From contig CP136063.1 in the NCBI GenBank assembly GCA_032622095.1, positions 211,216,355 through 211,280,354 on the forward strand: a DNA stretch of 64,000 bases. Reading direction: 5' to 3'. The notes beneath the pieces were generated by a model. The model searched no databases and was not told where the DNA came from. It was given only the letters and a program-made list of their open reading frames with translations. Positions 1 to 15,000 of the stretch are shown here, piece by piece; within the stretch, counting starts at the first letter, position 1, and each line of letters starts with the position of its first letter. This DNA comes from Siphonodentalium dalli (taxonomy: Eukaryota; Mollusca; Scaphopoda; Gadilida; Siphonodentaliidae). A program made the translations under genes and the position numbers.

Positions 1-3000
1 GTTGTGGGTTCTGTAAAGGGTTGATTGGCCTTATACTCTGCTATTTATGATGAAGTTATCTCTGTTGTGGGCTCTGTAAAGGATTAATTAGCCTTATACT
101 CTGCTATTTATGATGAAGTTATCTCTGTTGTGGGCTCTGTAAAGGGTTAATTAGCCTTATACTCTGCTATTTATGATGAAGTTATCTCTGTTGTGGGTTC
201 TGTAAAGGGTTGATTGGCCTTATACTCTGCTATTTATGATGAAGTTATCTCTGTTGTGGGCTCTGTAAAGGATTAATTAGCCTTATACTCTGCTATTTAT
301 GATGAAGTTATCTCTGTTGTGGGCTCTGTAAAGGGTTAATTAGCCTTATACTCTGCTATTTATGATGAAGTTATCTCTGTTGTGGGTTCTGTAAAGGGTT
401 GATTGGCCTTATACTCTGCTATTTATGATGAAGTTATCTCTGTTGTGGGCCCTGTAAAGGATTAATTAGCCTTATACTCTGCTATTTATGATGAAGTTAT
501 CTCTGTTGTGGGTTCTGTAAAGGGTTAATTAGCCTTATACTCTGCTATTTATGATGAAGTTATCTCTGTTGTGGGTTCTGTAAAGGATTAATTAGCCTTA
601 TACTCTGCTATTTATGATGAAGTTATCTCTGTTGTGGGTTCTGTAAAGGATTAATTAGCCTTATACTCTGCTATTTATGATGAAGTTATCTCTGTTGTGG
701 GCTCTGTAAAGGGTTAATTAGCCTTATACTCTGCTATTTATGATGAAGTTATCTCTGTTGTGGGTTCTGTAAAGGATTAATTAGCCTTATACTCTGCTAT
801 TTATGATGAAGTTATCTCTGTTGTGGGCCCTGTAAAGGATTAATTAGCCTTATACTCTGCTATTTATGATGAAGTTATCTCTGTTGTGGGTTCTGTAAAG
901 GATTAATTAGCCTTATACTCTGCTATTTATGATGAAGTTATCTCTGTTGTGGGCCCTGTAAAGGATTAATTAGCCTTATACTCTGCTATTTATGATGAAG
1001 TTATCTCTGTTGTGGGTTCTGTAAAGGATTAATTAGCCTTATACTCTGCTATTTATGATGAAGTTATCTCTGTTGTGGGCCCTGTAAAGGATTAATTAGC
1101 CTTATACTCTGCTATTTATGATGAAGTTATCTCTGTTGTGGGTTCTGTAAAGGGTTGATTGGCCTTATACTCTGCTATTTATGATGAAGTTATCTCTGTT
1201 GTGGGTTCTGTAAAGGATTAATTAGCCTTATACTCTGCTATTTATGATGAAGTTATCTCTGTTGTGGGCTCTGTAAAGGGTTGATTGGCCTTATACTCTG
1301 CTATTTATGATGAAGTTATCTCTGTTGTGGGTTCTGTAAAGGATTAATTAGCCTTATACTCTGCTATTTATGATGAAGTTATCTCTGTTGTGGGCCCTGT
1401 AAAGGATTAATTAGCCTTATACTCTGCTATTTATGATGAAGTTATCTCTGTTGTGGGTTCTGTAAAGGATTAATTAGCCTTATACTCTGCTATTTATGAT
1501 GAAGTTATCTCTGTTGTGGGCTCTGTAAAGGGTTGATTGGCCTTATACTCTGCTATTTATGATGAAGTTATCTCTGTTGTGGGTTCTGTAAAGGATTAAT
1601 TAGCCTTATACTCTGCTATTTATGATGAAGTTATCTCTGTTGTGGGTTCTGTAAAGGATTAATTAGCCTTATACTCTGCTATTTATGATGAAGTTATCTC
1701 TGTTGTGGGCCCTGTAAAGGATTAATTAACCTTATACTCTGATATTTATGATGAAGTTATCTCTGTTGTGGGTTCTGTAAAGGGTTGATTGGCCTTATAC
1801 TCTGCTATTTATGATGAAGTTATCTCTGTTGTGGGCTCTGTAAAGGGTTAATTAGCCTTATACTCTGCTATTTATGATGAAGTTATCTCTATTGTGGGTT
1901 CTGTAAAGGGTTGATTGGCCTTATACTCTGCTATTTATGATGAAGTTATCTCTGTTGTGGGCCCTGTAAAGGATTAATTAACCTTATACTCTGCTATTTA
2001 TGATGAAGTTATCTCTGTTGTGGGTTCTGTAAATGGTTAATTAGCCTTATACTCTGCTATTTATGATGAAGTTATCTCTGTTGTGGGCCCTGTAAAGGAT
2101 TAATTAGCCTTATACTCTGCTATTTATGATGAAGTTATCTCTGTTGTGGGTTCTGTAAAGGATTAATTAGCCTTATACTCTGCTATTTATGATGAAGTTA
2201 TCTCTGTTGTGGGTTCTGTAAAGGATTAATTAGCCTTATACTCTGCTATTTATGATGAAGTTATCTCTGTTGTGGGCCCTGTAAAGGATTAATTAGCCTT
2301 ATACTCTGCTATTTATGATGAAGTTATCTCTGTTGTGGGTTCTGTAAAGGATTAATTAGCCTTATACTCTGCTATTTATGATGAAGTTATCTCTGTTGTG
2401 GGTTCTGTAAAGGGTTGATTGGCCTTATACTCTGCTATTTATGATGAAGTTATCTCTGTTGTGGGCCCTGTAAAGGATTAATTAGCCTTATACTCTGCTA
2501 TTTATGATGAAGTTATCTCTGTTGTGGGTTCTGTAAAGGATTAATTAGCCTTATACTCTGCTATTTATGATGAAGTTATCTCTGTTGTGGGTTCTGTAAA
2601 GGGTTAATTAGCCTTATACTCTGCTATTTATGATGAAGTTATCTCTGTTGTGGGTTCTGTAAAGGATTAATTAGCCTTATACTCTGCTATTTATGATGAA
2701 GTTATCTCTGTTGTGGGTTCTGTAAAGGATTAATTAGCCTTATACTCTGCTATTTATGATGAAGTTATCTCTGTTGTGGGCCCTGTAAAGGATTAATTAG
2801 CCTTATACTCTGCTATTTATGATGAAGTTATCTCTGTTGTGGGCCCTGTAAAGGATTAATTAGCCTTATACTCTGCTATTTATGATGAAGTTATCTCTGT
2901 TGTGGGTTCTGTAAAGGATTAATTAGCCTTATACTCTGCTATTTATGATGAAGTTATCTCTGTTGTGGGCCCTGTATAGGATTAATTAGCCTTATACTCT

Positions 3001-6000
3001 GCTATTTATGATGAAGTTATCTCTGTTGTGGGTTCTGTAAAGGGTTAATTAGCCTTATACTCTGCTATTTACGATGAAGTTATCTCTGTTGTGGGTTCTG
3101 TAAAGGATTAATTAGCCTTATACTCTGCTATTTATGATGAAGTTATCTCTGTTGTGGGCTCTGTAAAGGGTTAATTAGCCTTATACTCTGCTATTTATGA
3201 TGAAGTTATCTCTGTTGTGGGTTCTGTAAAGGGTTAATTAGCCTTATACTCTGCTATTTATGATGAAGTTATCTCTGTTGTGGGTTCTGTAAAGGATTAA
3301 TTAGCCTTATACTCTGCTATTTATGATGAAGTTATCTCTGTTGTGGGTTCTGTAAAGGATTAATTAGCCTTATACTCTGCTATTTATGATGAAGTTATCT
3401 CTGTTGTGGGCTCTGTAAAGGGTTAATTAGCCTTATACTCTGCTATTTATGATGAAGTTATCTCTGTTGTGGGTTCTGTAAAGGATTAATTAGCCTTATA
3501 CTCTGCTATTTATGATGAAGTTATCTCTGTTGTGGGCCCTGTAAAGGATTAATTAGCCTTATACTCTGCTATTTATGATGAAGTTATCTCTGTTGTGGGT
3601 TCTGTAAAGGATTAATTAGCCTTATACTCTGCTATTTATGATGAAGTTATCTCTGTTGTGGGCCCTGTAAAGGATTAATTAGCCTTATACTCTGCTATTT
3701 ATGATGAAGTTATCTCTGTTGTGGGTTCTGTAAAGGATTAATTAGCCTTATACTCTGCTATTTATGATGAAGTTATCTCTGTTGTGGGCCCTGTAAAGGA
3801 TTAATTAGCCTTATACTCTGCTATTTATGATGAAGTTATCTCTGTTGTGGGCCCTGTAAAGGATTAATTAGCCTTATACTCTGCTATTTATGATGAAGTT
3901 ATCTCTGTTGTGGGTTCTGTAAAGGATTAATTAGCCTTATACTCTGCTATTTATGATGAAGTTATCTCTGTTGTGGGTTCTGTAAAGGATTAATTAGCCT
4001 TATACTCTGCTATTTATGATGAAGTTATCTCTGTTGTGGGCCCTGTAAAGGATTAATTAGCCTTATACTCTGCTATTTATGATGAAGTTATCTCTGTTGT
4101 GGGTTCTGTAAAGGATTAATTAGCCTTATACTCTGCTATTTATGATGAAGTTATCTCTGTTGTGGGCTCTGTAAAGGATTAATTAGCCTTATACTCTGCT
4201 ATTTATGATGAAGTTATCTCTGTTGTGGGCTCTGTAAAGGATTAATTAGCCTTATACTCTGCTATTTATGATGAAGTTATCTCTGTTGTGGGTTCTGTAA
4301 AGGGTTAATTAGCCTTATACTCTGCTATTTATGATGAAGTTATCTCTGTTGTGGGTTCTGTAAAGGATTAATTAGCCTTATACTCTGCTATTTATGATGA
4401 AGTTATCTCTGTTGTGGGTTCTGTAAAGGATTAATTAGCCTTATACTCTGCTATTTATGATGAAGTTATCTCTGTTGTGGGCTCTGTAAAGGGTTAATTA
4501 GCCTTATACTCTGCTATTTATGATGAAGTTATCTCTGTTGTGGGTTCTGTAAAGGATTAATTAGCCTTATACTCTGCTATTTATGATGAAGTTATCTCTG
4601 TTGTGGGCCCTGTAAAGGATTAATTAGCCTTATACTCTGCTATTTATGATGAAGTTATCTCTGTTGTGGGTTCTGTAAAGGATTAATTAGCCTTATACTC
4701 TGCTATTTATGATGAAGTTATCTCTGTTGTGGGCCCTGTAAAGGATTAATTAGCCTTATACTCTGCTATTTATGATGAAGTTATCTCTGTTGTGGGTTCT
4801 GTAAAGGATTAATTAGCCTTATACTCTGCTATTTATGATGAAGTTATCTCTGTTGTGGGCCCTGTAAAGGATTAATTAGCCTTATACTCTGCTATTTATG
4901 ATGAAGTTATCTCTGTTGTGGGTTCTGTAAAGGGTTGATTGGCCTTATACTCTGCTATTTATGATGAAGTTATCTCTGTTGTGGGTTCTGTAAAGGATTA
5001 ATTAGCCTTATACTCTGCTATTTATGATGAAGTTATCTCTGTTGTGGGCTCTGTAAAGGGTTGATTGGCCTTATACTCTGCTATTTATGATGAAGTTATC
5101 TCTGTTGTGGGTTCTGTAAAGGGTTGATTGGCCTTATACTCTGCTATTTATGATGAAGTTATCTCTGTTGTGGGTTCTGTAAAGGATTAATTAGCCTTAT
5201 ACTCTGCTATTTATGATGAAGTTATCTCTGTTGTGGGTTCTGTAAAGGATTAATTAGCCTTATACTCTGCTATTTATGATGAAGTTATCTCTGTTGTGGG
5301 CCCTGTAAAGGATTAATTAGCCTTATACTCTGCTATTTATGATGAAGTTATCTCTGTTGTGGGTTCTGTAAAGGATTAATTAGCCTTATACTCTGCTATT
5401 TATGATGAAGTTATCTCTGTTGTGGGCTCTGTAAAGGGTTGATTGGCCTTATACTCTGCTATTTATGATGAAGTTATCTCTGTTGTGGGTTCTGTAAAGG
5501 ATTAATTAGCCTTATACTCTGCTATTTATGATGAAGTTATCTCTGTTGTGGGTTCTGTAAAGGATTAATTAGCCTTATACTCTGCTATTTATGATGAAGT
5601 TATCTCTGTTGTGGGCCCTGTAAAGGATTAATTAGCCTTATACTCTGCTATTTATGATGAAGTTATCTCTGTTGTGGGTTCTGTAAAGGATTAATTAGCC
5701 TTATACTCTGCTATTTATGATGAAGTTATCTCTGTTGTGGGTTCTGTAAAGGATTAATTAGCCTTATACTCTGCTATTTATGATGAAGTTATCTCTGTTG
5801 TGGGCCCTGTAAAGGATTAATTAGCCTTATACTCTGCTATTTATGATGAAGTTATCTCTGTTGTGGGTTCTGTAAAGGATTAATTAGCCTTATACTCTGC
5901 TATTTATGATGAAGTTATCTCTGTTGTGGGCTCTGTAAAGGATTAATTAGCCTTATATTCTGCTATTTATGATGAAGTTATCTCTGTTGTGGGCCCTGTA

Positions 6001-9000
6001 AAGGATTAATTAGCCTTATACTCTGCTATTTATGATGAAGTTATCTCTGTTGTGGGTTCTGTAAAGGATTAATTAGCCTTATACTCTGCTATTTATGATG
6101 AAGTTATCTCTGTTGTGGGTTCTGTAAAGGGTTAATTAGCCTTATACTCTGCTATTTATGATGAAGTTATCTCTGTTGTGGGTTCTGTAAAGGATTAATT
6201 AGCCTTATACTCTGCTATTTATGATGAAGTTATCTCTGTTGTGGGTTCTGTAAAGGATTAATTAGCCTTATACTCTGCTATTTATGATGAAGTTATCTCT
6301 GTTGTGGGCCCTGTAAAGGATTAATTAGCCTTATACTCTGCTATTTATGATGAAGTTATCTCTGTTGTGGGCCCTGTAAAGGATTAATTAGCCTTATACT
6401 CTGCTATTTATGATGAAGTTATCTCTGTTGTGGGTTCTGTAAAGGATTAATTAGCCTTATACTCTGCTATTTATGATGAAGTTATCTCTGTTGTGGGCCC
6501 TGTAAAGGATTAATTAGCCTTATACTCTGCTATTTATGATGAAGTTATCTCTGTTGTGGGTTCTGTAAAGGGTTAATTAGCCTTATACTCTGCTATTTAT
6601 GATGAAGTGATCTCTGTTGTGGGCTCTGTAAAGGATTAATTAGCCTTATACTCTGCTATTTATGATGAAGTGATCTCTGTTGTGGACTCTGTAAAGGGTT
6701 AATTAGCCTTATACTCTGCTATTTATGATGAAGTGATCTCTGTTGTGGGTTCTGTAAAGGATTAATTAGCCTTATACTCTGCTATTTATGATGAAGTGAT
6801 CTCTGTTGTGGGCTCTGTAAAGGATTAATTAGCCTTATACTCTGCTATTTATGATGAAGTTATCTCTGTTGTGGGTTCTGTAAAGGGTTAATTGGCCTTA
6901 CACTCTGCTATTTATGATGAAGTTATCTCTGTTGTGGGCCCTGTAAAGGGTTAATTAGCCTTATACTCTGCTATTTATGATGAAGTTATCTCTGTTGTGG
7001 GCCCTGTAAAGGGTTAATTAGCCTTATACTCTGCTATTAATGATGAAGTTATCTCTGTTGTGGGCTCTGTAAAGGATTAATTAGCCTTATACTCTGCTAT
7101 TTATGATGAAGTTATCTCTGTTGTGGGCTCTGTAAAGGGTTGATTGGCCTTATACTCTGCTATTTATGATGAAGTTATCTCTGTTGTGGGTTCTGTAAAG
7201 GGTTGATTGGCCTTATACTCTGCTATTTATGATGAAGTTATCTCTGTTGTGGGCTCTGTAAAGGATTAATTAGCCTTATACTCTGCTATTTATGATGAAG
7301 TTATCTCTGTTGTGGGTTCTGTAAAGGATTAATTAGCCTTATACTCTGCTATTTATGATGAAGTTATCTCTGTTGTGGGTTCTGTAAAGGGTTGATTGGC
7401 CTTATACTCTGCTATTTATGATGAAGTTATCTCTGTTGTGGGTTCTGTAAAGGATTAATTAGCCTTATACTCTGCTATTTATGATGAAGTTATCTCTGTT
7501 GTGGGTTCTGTAAAGGGTTGATTGGCCTTATACTCTGCTATTTATGATGAAGTTATCTCTGTTGTGGGCCCTGTAAAGGATTAATTAGCCTTATACTCTG
7601 CTATTTATGATGAAGTTATCTCTGTTGTGGGTTCTGTAAAGGATTAATTAGCCTTATACTCTGCTATTTATGATGAAGTTATCTCTGTTGTGGGTTCTGT
7701 AAAGGGTTAATTAGCCTTATACTCTGCTATTTATGATGAAGTTATCTCTGTTGTGGGTTCTGTAAAGGATTAATTAGCCTTATACTCTGCTATTTATGAT
7801 GAAGTTATCTCTGTTGTGGGTTCTGTAAAGGGTTGATTGGCCTTATACTCTGCTATTTATGATGAAGTTATCTCTGTTGTGGGCCCTGTAAAGGATTAAT
7901 TAGCCTTATACTCTGCTATTTATGATGAAGTTATCTCTGTTGTGGGTTCTGTAAAGGATTAATTAGCCTTATACTCTGCTATTTATGATGAAGTTATCTC
8001 TGTTGTGGGTTCTGTAAAGGATTAATTAGCCTTATACTCTGCTATTTATGATGAAGTTATCTCTGTTGTGGGCCCTGTAAAGGATTAATTAGCCTTATAC
8101 TCTGCTATTTATGATGAAGTTATCTCTGTTGTGGGCCCTGTAAAGGATTAATTAGCCTTATACTCTGCTATTTATGATGAAGTTATCTCTGTTGTGGGTT
8201 CTGTAAAGGATTAATTAGCCTTATACTCTGCTATTTATGATGAAGTTATCTCTGTTGTGGGCCCTGTAAAGGATTAATTAGCCTTATACTCTGCTATTTA
8301 TGATGAAGTTATCTCTGTTGTGGGTTCTGTAAAGGGTTAATTAGCCTTATACTCTGCTATTTATGATGAAGTGATCTCTGTTGTGGGCTCTGTAAAGGAT
8401 TAATTAGCCTTATACTCTGCTATTTATGATGAAGTGATCTCTGTTGTGGACTCTGTAAAGGGTTAATTAGCCTTATACTCTGCTATTTATGATGAAGTGA
8501 TCTCTGTTGTGGGTTCTGTAAAGGATTAATTAGCCTTATACTCTGCTATTTATGATGAAGTGATCTCTGTTGTGGGCTCTGTAAAGGATTAATTAGCCTT
8601 ATACTCTGCTATTTATGATGAAGTTATCTCTGTTGTGGGTTCTGTAAAGGGTTAATTGGCCTTACACTCTGCTATTTATGATGAAGTTATCTCTGTTGTG
8701 GGCCCTGTAAAGGGTTAATTAGCCTTATACTCTGCTATTTATGATGAAGTTATCTCTGTTGTGGGCCCTGTAAAGGGTTAATTAGCCTTATACTCTGCTA
8801 TTAATGATGAAGTTATCTCTGTTGTGGGCTCTGTAAAGGATTAATTAGCCTTATACTCTGCTATTTATGATGAAGTTATCTCTGTTGTGGGCTCTGTAAA
8901 GGGTTGATTGGCCTTATACTCTGCTATTTATGATGAAGTTATCTCTGTTGTGGGTTCTGTAAAGGGTTGATTGGCCTTATACTCTGCTATTTATGATGAA

Positions 9001-12000
9001 GTTATCTCTGTTGTGGGCTCTGTAAAGGATTAATTAGCCTTATACTCTGCTATTTATGATGAAGTTATCTCTGTTGTGGGCTCTGTAAAGGGTTAATTAG
9101 CCTTATACTCTGCTATTTATGATGAAGTTATCTCTGTTGTGGGTTCTGTAAAGGGTTGATTGGCCTTATACTCTGCTATTTATGATGAAGTTATCTCTGT
9201 TGTGGGCTCTGTAAAGGATTAATTAGCCTTATACTCTGCTATTTATGATGAAGTTATCTCTGTTGTGGGCTCTGTAAAGGGTTAATTAGCCTTATACTCT
9301 GCTATTTATGATGAAGTTATCTCTGTTGTGGGTTCTGTAAAGGGTTGATTGGCCTTATACTCTGCTATTTATGATGAAGTTATCTCTGTTGTGGGCCCTG
9401 TAAAGGATTAATTAGCCTTATACTCTGCTATTTATGATGAAGTTATCTCTGTTGTGGGTTCTGTAAAGGGTTAATTAGCCTTATACTCTGCTATTTATGA
9501 TGAAGTTATCTCTGTTGTGGGTTCTGTAAAGGATTAATTAGCCTTATACTCTGCTATTTATGATGAAGTTATCTCTGTTGTGGGTTCTGTAAAGGATTAA
9601 TTAGCCTTATACTCTGCTATTTATGATGAAGTTATCTCTGTTGTGGGCTCTGTAAAGGGTTAATTAGCCTTATACTCTGCTATTTATGATGAAGTTATCT
9701 CTGTTGTGGGTTCTGTAAAGGATTAATTAGCCTTATACTCTGCTATTTATGATGAAGTTATCTCTGTTGTGGGCCCTGTAAAGGATTAATTAGCCTTATA
9801 CTCTGCTATTTATGATGAAGTTATCTCTGTTGTGGGTTCTGTAAAGGATTAATTAGCCTTATACTCTGCTATTTATGATGAAGTTATCTCTGTTGTGGGC
9901 CCTGTAAAGGATTAATTAGCCTTATACTCTGCTATTTATGATGAAGTTATCTCTGTTGTGGGCCCTGTAAAGGATTAATTAGCCTTATACTCTGCTATTT
10001 ATGATGAAGTTATCTCTGTTGTGGGTTCTGTAAAGGATTAATTAGCCTTATACTCTGCTATTTATGATGAAGTTATCTCTGTTGTGGGCCCTGTAAAGGA
10101 TTAATTAGCCTTATACTCTGCTATTTATGATGAAGTTATCTCTGTTGTGGGTTCTGTAAAGGGTTAATTAGCCTTATACTCTGCTATTTATGATGAAGTG
10201 ATCTCTGTTGTGGGCTCTGTAAAGGATTAATTAGCCTTATACTCTGCTATTTATGATGAAGTGATCTCTGTTGTGGACTCTGTAAAGGGTTAATTAGCCT
10301 TATACTCTGCTATTTATGATGAAGTGATCTCTGTTGTGGGTTCTGTAAAGGATTAATTAGCCTTATACTCTGCTATTTATGATGAAGTGATCTCTGTTGT
10401 GGGCTCTGTAAAGGATTAATTAGCCTTATACTCTGCTATTTATGATGAAGTTATCTCTGTTGTGGGTTCTGTAAAGGGTTAATTGGCCTTACACTCTGCT
10501 ATTTATGATGAAGTTATCTCTGTTGTGGGCCCTGTAAAGGGTTAATTAGCCTTATACTCTGCTATTTATGATGAAGTTATCTCTGTTGTGGGCCCTGTAA
10601 AGGGTTAATTAGCCTTATACTCTGCTATTAATGATGAAGTTATCTCTGTTGTGGGCTCTGTAAAGGATTAATTAGCCTTATACTCTGCTATTTATGATGA
10701 AGTTATCTCTGTTGTGGGCTCTGTAAAGGGTTGATTGGCCTTATACTCTGCTATTTATGATGAAGTTATCTCTGTTGTGGGTTCTGTAAAGGGTTGATTG
10801 GCCTTATACTCTGCTATTTATGATGAAGTTATCTCTGTTGTGGGCTCTGTAAAGGATTAATTAGCCTTATACTCTGCTATTTATGATGAAGTTATCTCTG
10901 TTGTGGGTTCTGTAAAGGATTAATTAGCCTTATACTCTGCTATTTATGATGAAGTTATCTCTGTTGTGGGTTCTGTAAAGGGTTGATTGGCCTTATACTC
11001 TGCTATTTATGATGAAGTTATCTCTGTTGTGGGTTCTGTAAAGGATTAATTAGCCTTATACTCTGCTATTTATGATGAAGTTATCTCTGTTGTGGGTTCT
11101 GTAAAGGGTTGATTGGCCTTATACTCTGCTATTTATGATGAAGTTATCTCTGTTGTGGGCCCTGTAAAGGATTAATTAGCCTTATACTCTGCTATTTATG
11201 ATGAAGTTATCTCTGTTGTGGGTTCTGTAAAGGATTAATTAGCCTTATACTCTGCTATTTATGATGAAGTTATCTCTGTTGTGGGTTCTGTAAAGGGTTA
11301 ATTAGCCTTATACTCTGCTATTTATGATGAAGTTATCTCTGTTGTGGGTTCTGTAAAGGATTAATTAGCCTTATACTCTGCTATTTATGATGAAGTTATC
11401 TCTGTTGTGGGTTCTGTAAAGGGTTGATTGGCCTTATACTCTGCTATTTATGATGAAGTTATCTCTGTTGTGGGCCCTGTAAAGGATTAATTAGCCTTAT
11501 ACTCTGCTATTTATGATGAAGTTATCTCTGTTGTGGGTTCTGTAAAGGATTAATTAGCCTTATACTCTGCTATTTATGATGAAGTTATCTCTGTTGTGGG
11601 TTCTGTAAAGGATTAATTAGCCTTATACTCTGCTATTTATGATGAAGTTATCTCTGTTGTGGGCCCTGTAAAGGATTAATTAGCCTTATACTCTGCTATT
11701 TATGATGAAGTTATCTCTGTTGTGGGCCCTGTAAAGGATTAATTAGCCTTATACTCTGCTATTTATGATGAAGTTATCTCTGTTGTGGGTTCTGTAAAGG
11801 ATTAATTAGCCTTATACTCTGCTATTTATGATGAAGTTATCTCTGTTGTGGGCCCTGTAAAGGATTAATTAGCCTTATACTCTGCTATTTATGATGAAGT
11901 TATCTCTGTTGTGGGTTCTGTAAAGGGTTAATTAGCCTTATACTCTGCTATTTATGATGAAGTGATCTCTGTTGTGGGCTCTGTAAAGGATTAATTAGCC

Positions 12001-15000
12001 TTATACTCTGCTATTTATGATGAAGTGATCTCTGTTGTGGACTCTGTAAAGGGTTAATTAGCCTTATACTCTGCTATTTATGATGAAGTGATCTCTGTTG
12101 TGGGTTCTGTAAAGGATTAATTAGCCTTATACTCTGCTATTTATGATGAAGTGATCTCTGTTGTGGGCTCTGTAAAGGATTAATTAGCCTTATACTCTGC
12201 TATTTATGATGAAGTTATCTCTGTTGTGGGTTCTGTAAAGGGTTAATTGGCCTTACACTCTGCTATTTATGATGAAGTTATCTCTGTTGTGGGCCCTGTA
12301 AAGGGTTAATTAGCCTTATACTCTGCTATTTATGATGAAGTTATCTCTGTTGTGGGCCCTGTAAAGGGTTAATTAGCCTTATACTCTGCTATTAATGATG
12401 AAGTTATCTCTGTTGTGGGCTCTGTAAAGGATTAATTAGCCTTATACTCTGCTATTTATGATGAAGTTATCTCTGTTGTGGGCTCTGTAAAGGGTTGATT
12501 GGCCTTATACTCTGCTATTTATGATGAAGTTATCTCTGTTGTGGGTTCTGTAAAGGGTTGATTGGCCTTATACTCTGCTATTTATGATGAAGTTATCTCT
12601 GTTGTGGGCTCTGTAAAGGATTAATTAGCCTTATACTCTGCTATTTATGATGAAGTTATCTCTGTTGTGGGCTCTGTAAAGGGTTAATTAGCCTTATACT
12701 CTGCTATTTATGATGAAGTTATCTCTGTTGTGGGTTCTGTAAAGGGTTGATTGGCCTTATACTCTGCTATTTATGATGAAGTTATCTCTGTTGTGGGCTC
12801 TGTAAAGGATTAATTAGCCTTATACTCTGCTATTTATGATGAAGTTATCTCTGTTGTGGGCTCTGTAAAGGGTTAATTAGCCTTATACTCTGCTATTTAT
12901 GATGAAGTTATCTCTGTTGTGGGCCCTGTAAAGGATTAATTAGCCTTATACTCTGCTATTTATGATGAAGTTATCTCTGTTGTGGGTTCTGTAAAGGATT
13001 AATTAGCCTTATACTCTGCTATTTATGATGAAGTTATCTCTGTTGTGGGTTCTGTAAAGGGTTAATTAGCCTTATACTCTGCTATTTATGATGAAGTTAT
13101 CTCTGTTGTGGGTTCTGTAAAGGATTAATTAGCCTTATACTCTGCTATTTATGATGAAGTTATCTCTGTTGTGGGTTCTGTAAAGGGTTGATTGGCCTTA
13201 TACTCTGCTATTTATGATGAAGTTATCTCTGTTGTGGGCCCTGTAAAGGATTAATTAGCCTTATACTCTGCTATTTATGATGAAGTTATCTCTGTTGTGG
13301 GTTCTGTAAAGGATTAATTAGCCTTATACTCTGCTATTTATGATGAAGTTATCTCTGTTGTGGGTTCTGTAAAGGATTAATTAGCCTTATACTCTGCTAT
13401 TTATGATGAAGTTATCTCTGTTGTGGGCCCTGTAAAGGATTAATTAGCCTTATACTCTGCTATTTATGATGAAGTTATCTCTGTTGTGGGCCCTGTAAAG
13501 GATTAATTAGCCTTATACTCTGCTATTTATGATGAAGTTATCTCTGTTGTGGGTTCTGTAAAGGATTAATTAGCCTTATACTCTGCTATTTATGATGAAG
13601 TTATCTCTGTTGTGGGCCCTGTAAAGGATTAATTAGCCTTATACTCTGCTATTTATGATGAAGTTATCTCTGTTGTGGGTTCTGTAAAGGGTTAATTAGC
13701 CTTATACTCTGCTATTTATGATGAAGTGATCTCTGTTGTGGGCTCTGTAAAGGATTAATTAGCCTTATACTCTGCTATTTATGATGAAGTGATCTCTGTT
13801 GTGGACTCTGTAAAGGGTTAATTAGCCTTATACTCTGCTATTTATGATGAAGTGATCTCTGTTGTGGGTTCTGTAAAGGATTAATTAGCCTTATACTCTG
13901 CTATTTATGATGAAGTGATCTCTGTTGTGGGCTCTGTAAAGGATTAATTAGCCTTATACTCTGCTATTTATGATGAAGTTATCTCTGTTGTGGGTTCTGT
14001 AAAGGGTTAATTGGCCTTACACTCTGCTATTTATGATGAAGTTATCTCTGTTGTGGGCCCTGTAAAGGGTTAATTAGCCTTATACTCTGCTATTTATGAT
14101 GAAGTTATCTCTGTTGTGGGCCCTGTAAAGGGTTAATTAGCCTTATACTCTGCTATTAATGATGAAGTTATCTCTGTTGTGGGCTCTGTAAAGGATTAAT
14201 TAGCCTTATACTCTGCTATTTATGATGAAGTTATCTCTGTTGTGGGCTCTGTAAAGGGTTGATTGGCCTTATACTCTGCTATTTATGATGAAGTTATCTC
14301 TGTTGTGGGTTCTGTAAAGGGTTGATTGGCCTTATACTCTGCTATTTATGATGAAGTTATCTCTGTTGTGGGCTCTGTAAAGGATTAATTAGCCTTATAC
14401 TCTGCTATTTATGATGAAGTTATCTCTGTTGTGGGCTCTGTAAAGGGTTAATTAGCCTTATACTCTGCTATTTATGATGAAGTTATCTCTGTTGTGGGTT
14501 CTGTAAAGGGTTGATTGGCCTTATACTCTGCTATTTATGATGAAGTTATCTCTGTTGTGGGCTCTGTAAAGGATTAATTAGCCTTATACTCTGCTATTTA
14601 TGATGAAGTTATCTCTGTTGTGGGCTCTGTAAAGGGTTAATTAGCCTTATACTCTGCTATTTATGATGAAGTTATCTCTGTTGTGGGTTCTGTAAAGGGT
14701 TGATTGGCCTTATACTCTGCTATTTATGATGAAGTTATCTCTGTTGTGGGCCCTGTAAAGGATTAATTAGCCTTATACTCTGCTATTTATGATGAAGTTA
14801 TCTCTGTTGTGGGTTCTGTAAAGGGTTAATTAGCCTTATACTCTGCTATTTATGATGAAGTTATCTCTGTTGTGGGTTCTGTAAAGGATTAATTAGCCTT
14901 ATACTCTGCTATTTATGATGAAGTTATCTCTGTTGTGGGTTCTGTAAAGGATTAATTAGCCTTATACTCTGCTATTTATGATGAAGTTATCTCTGTTGTG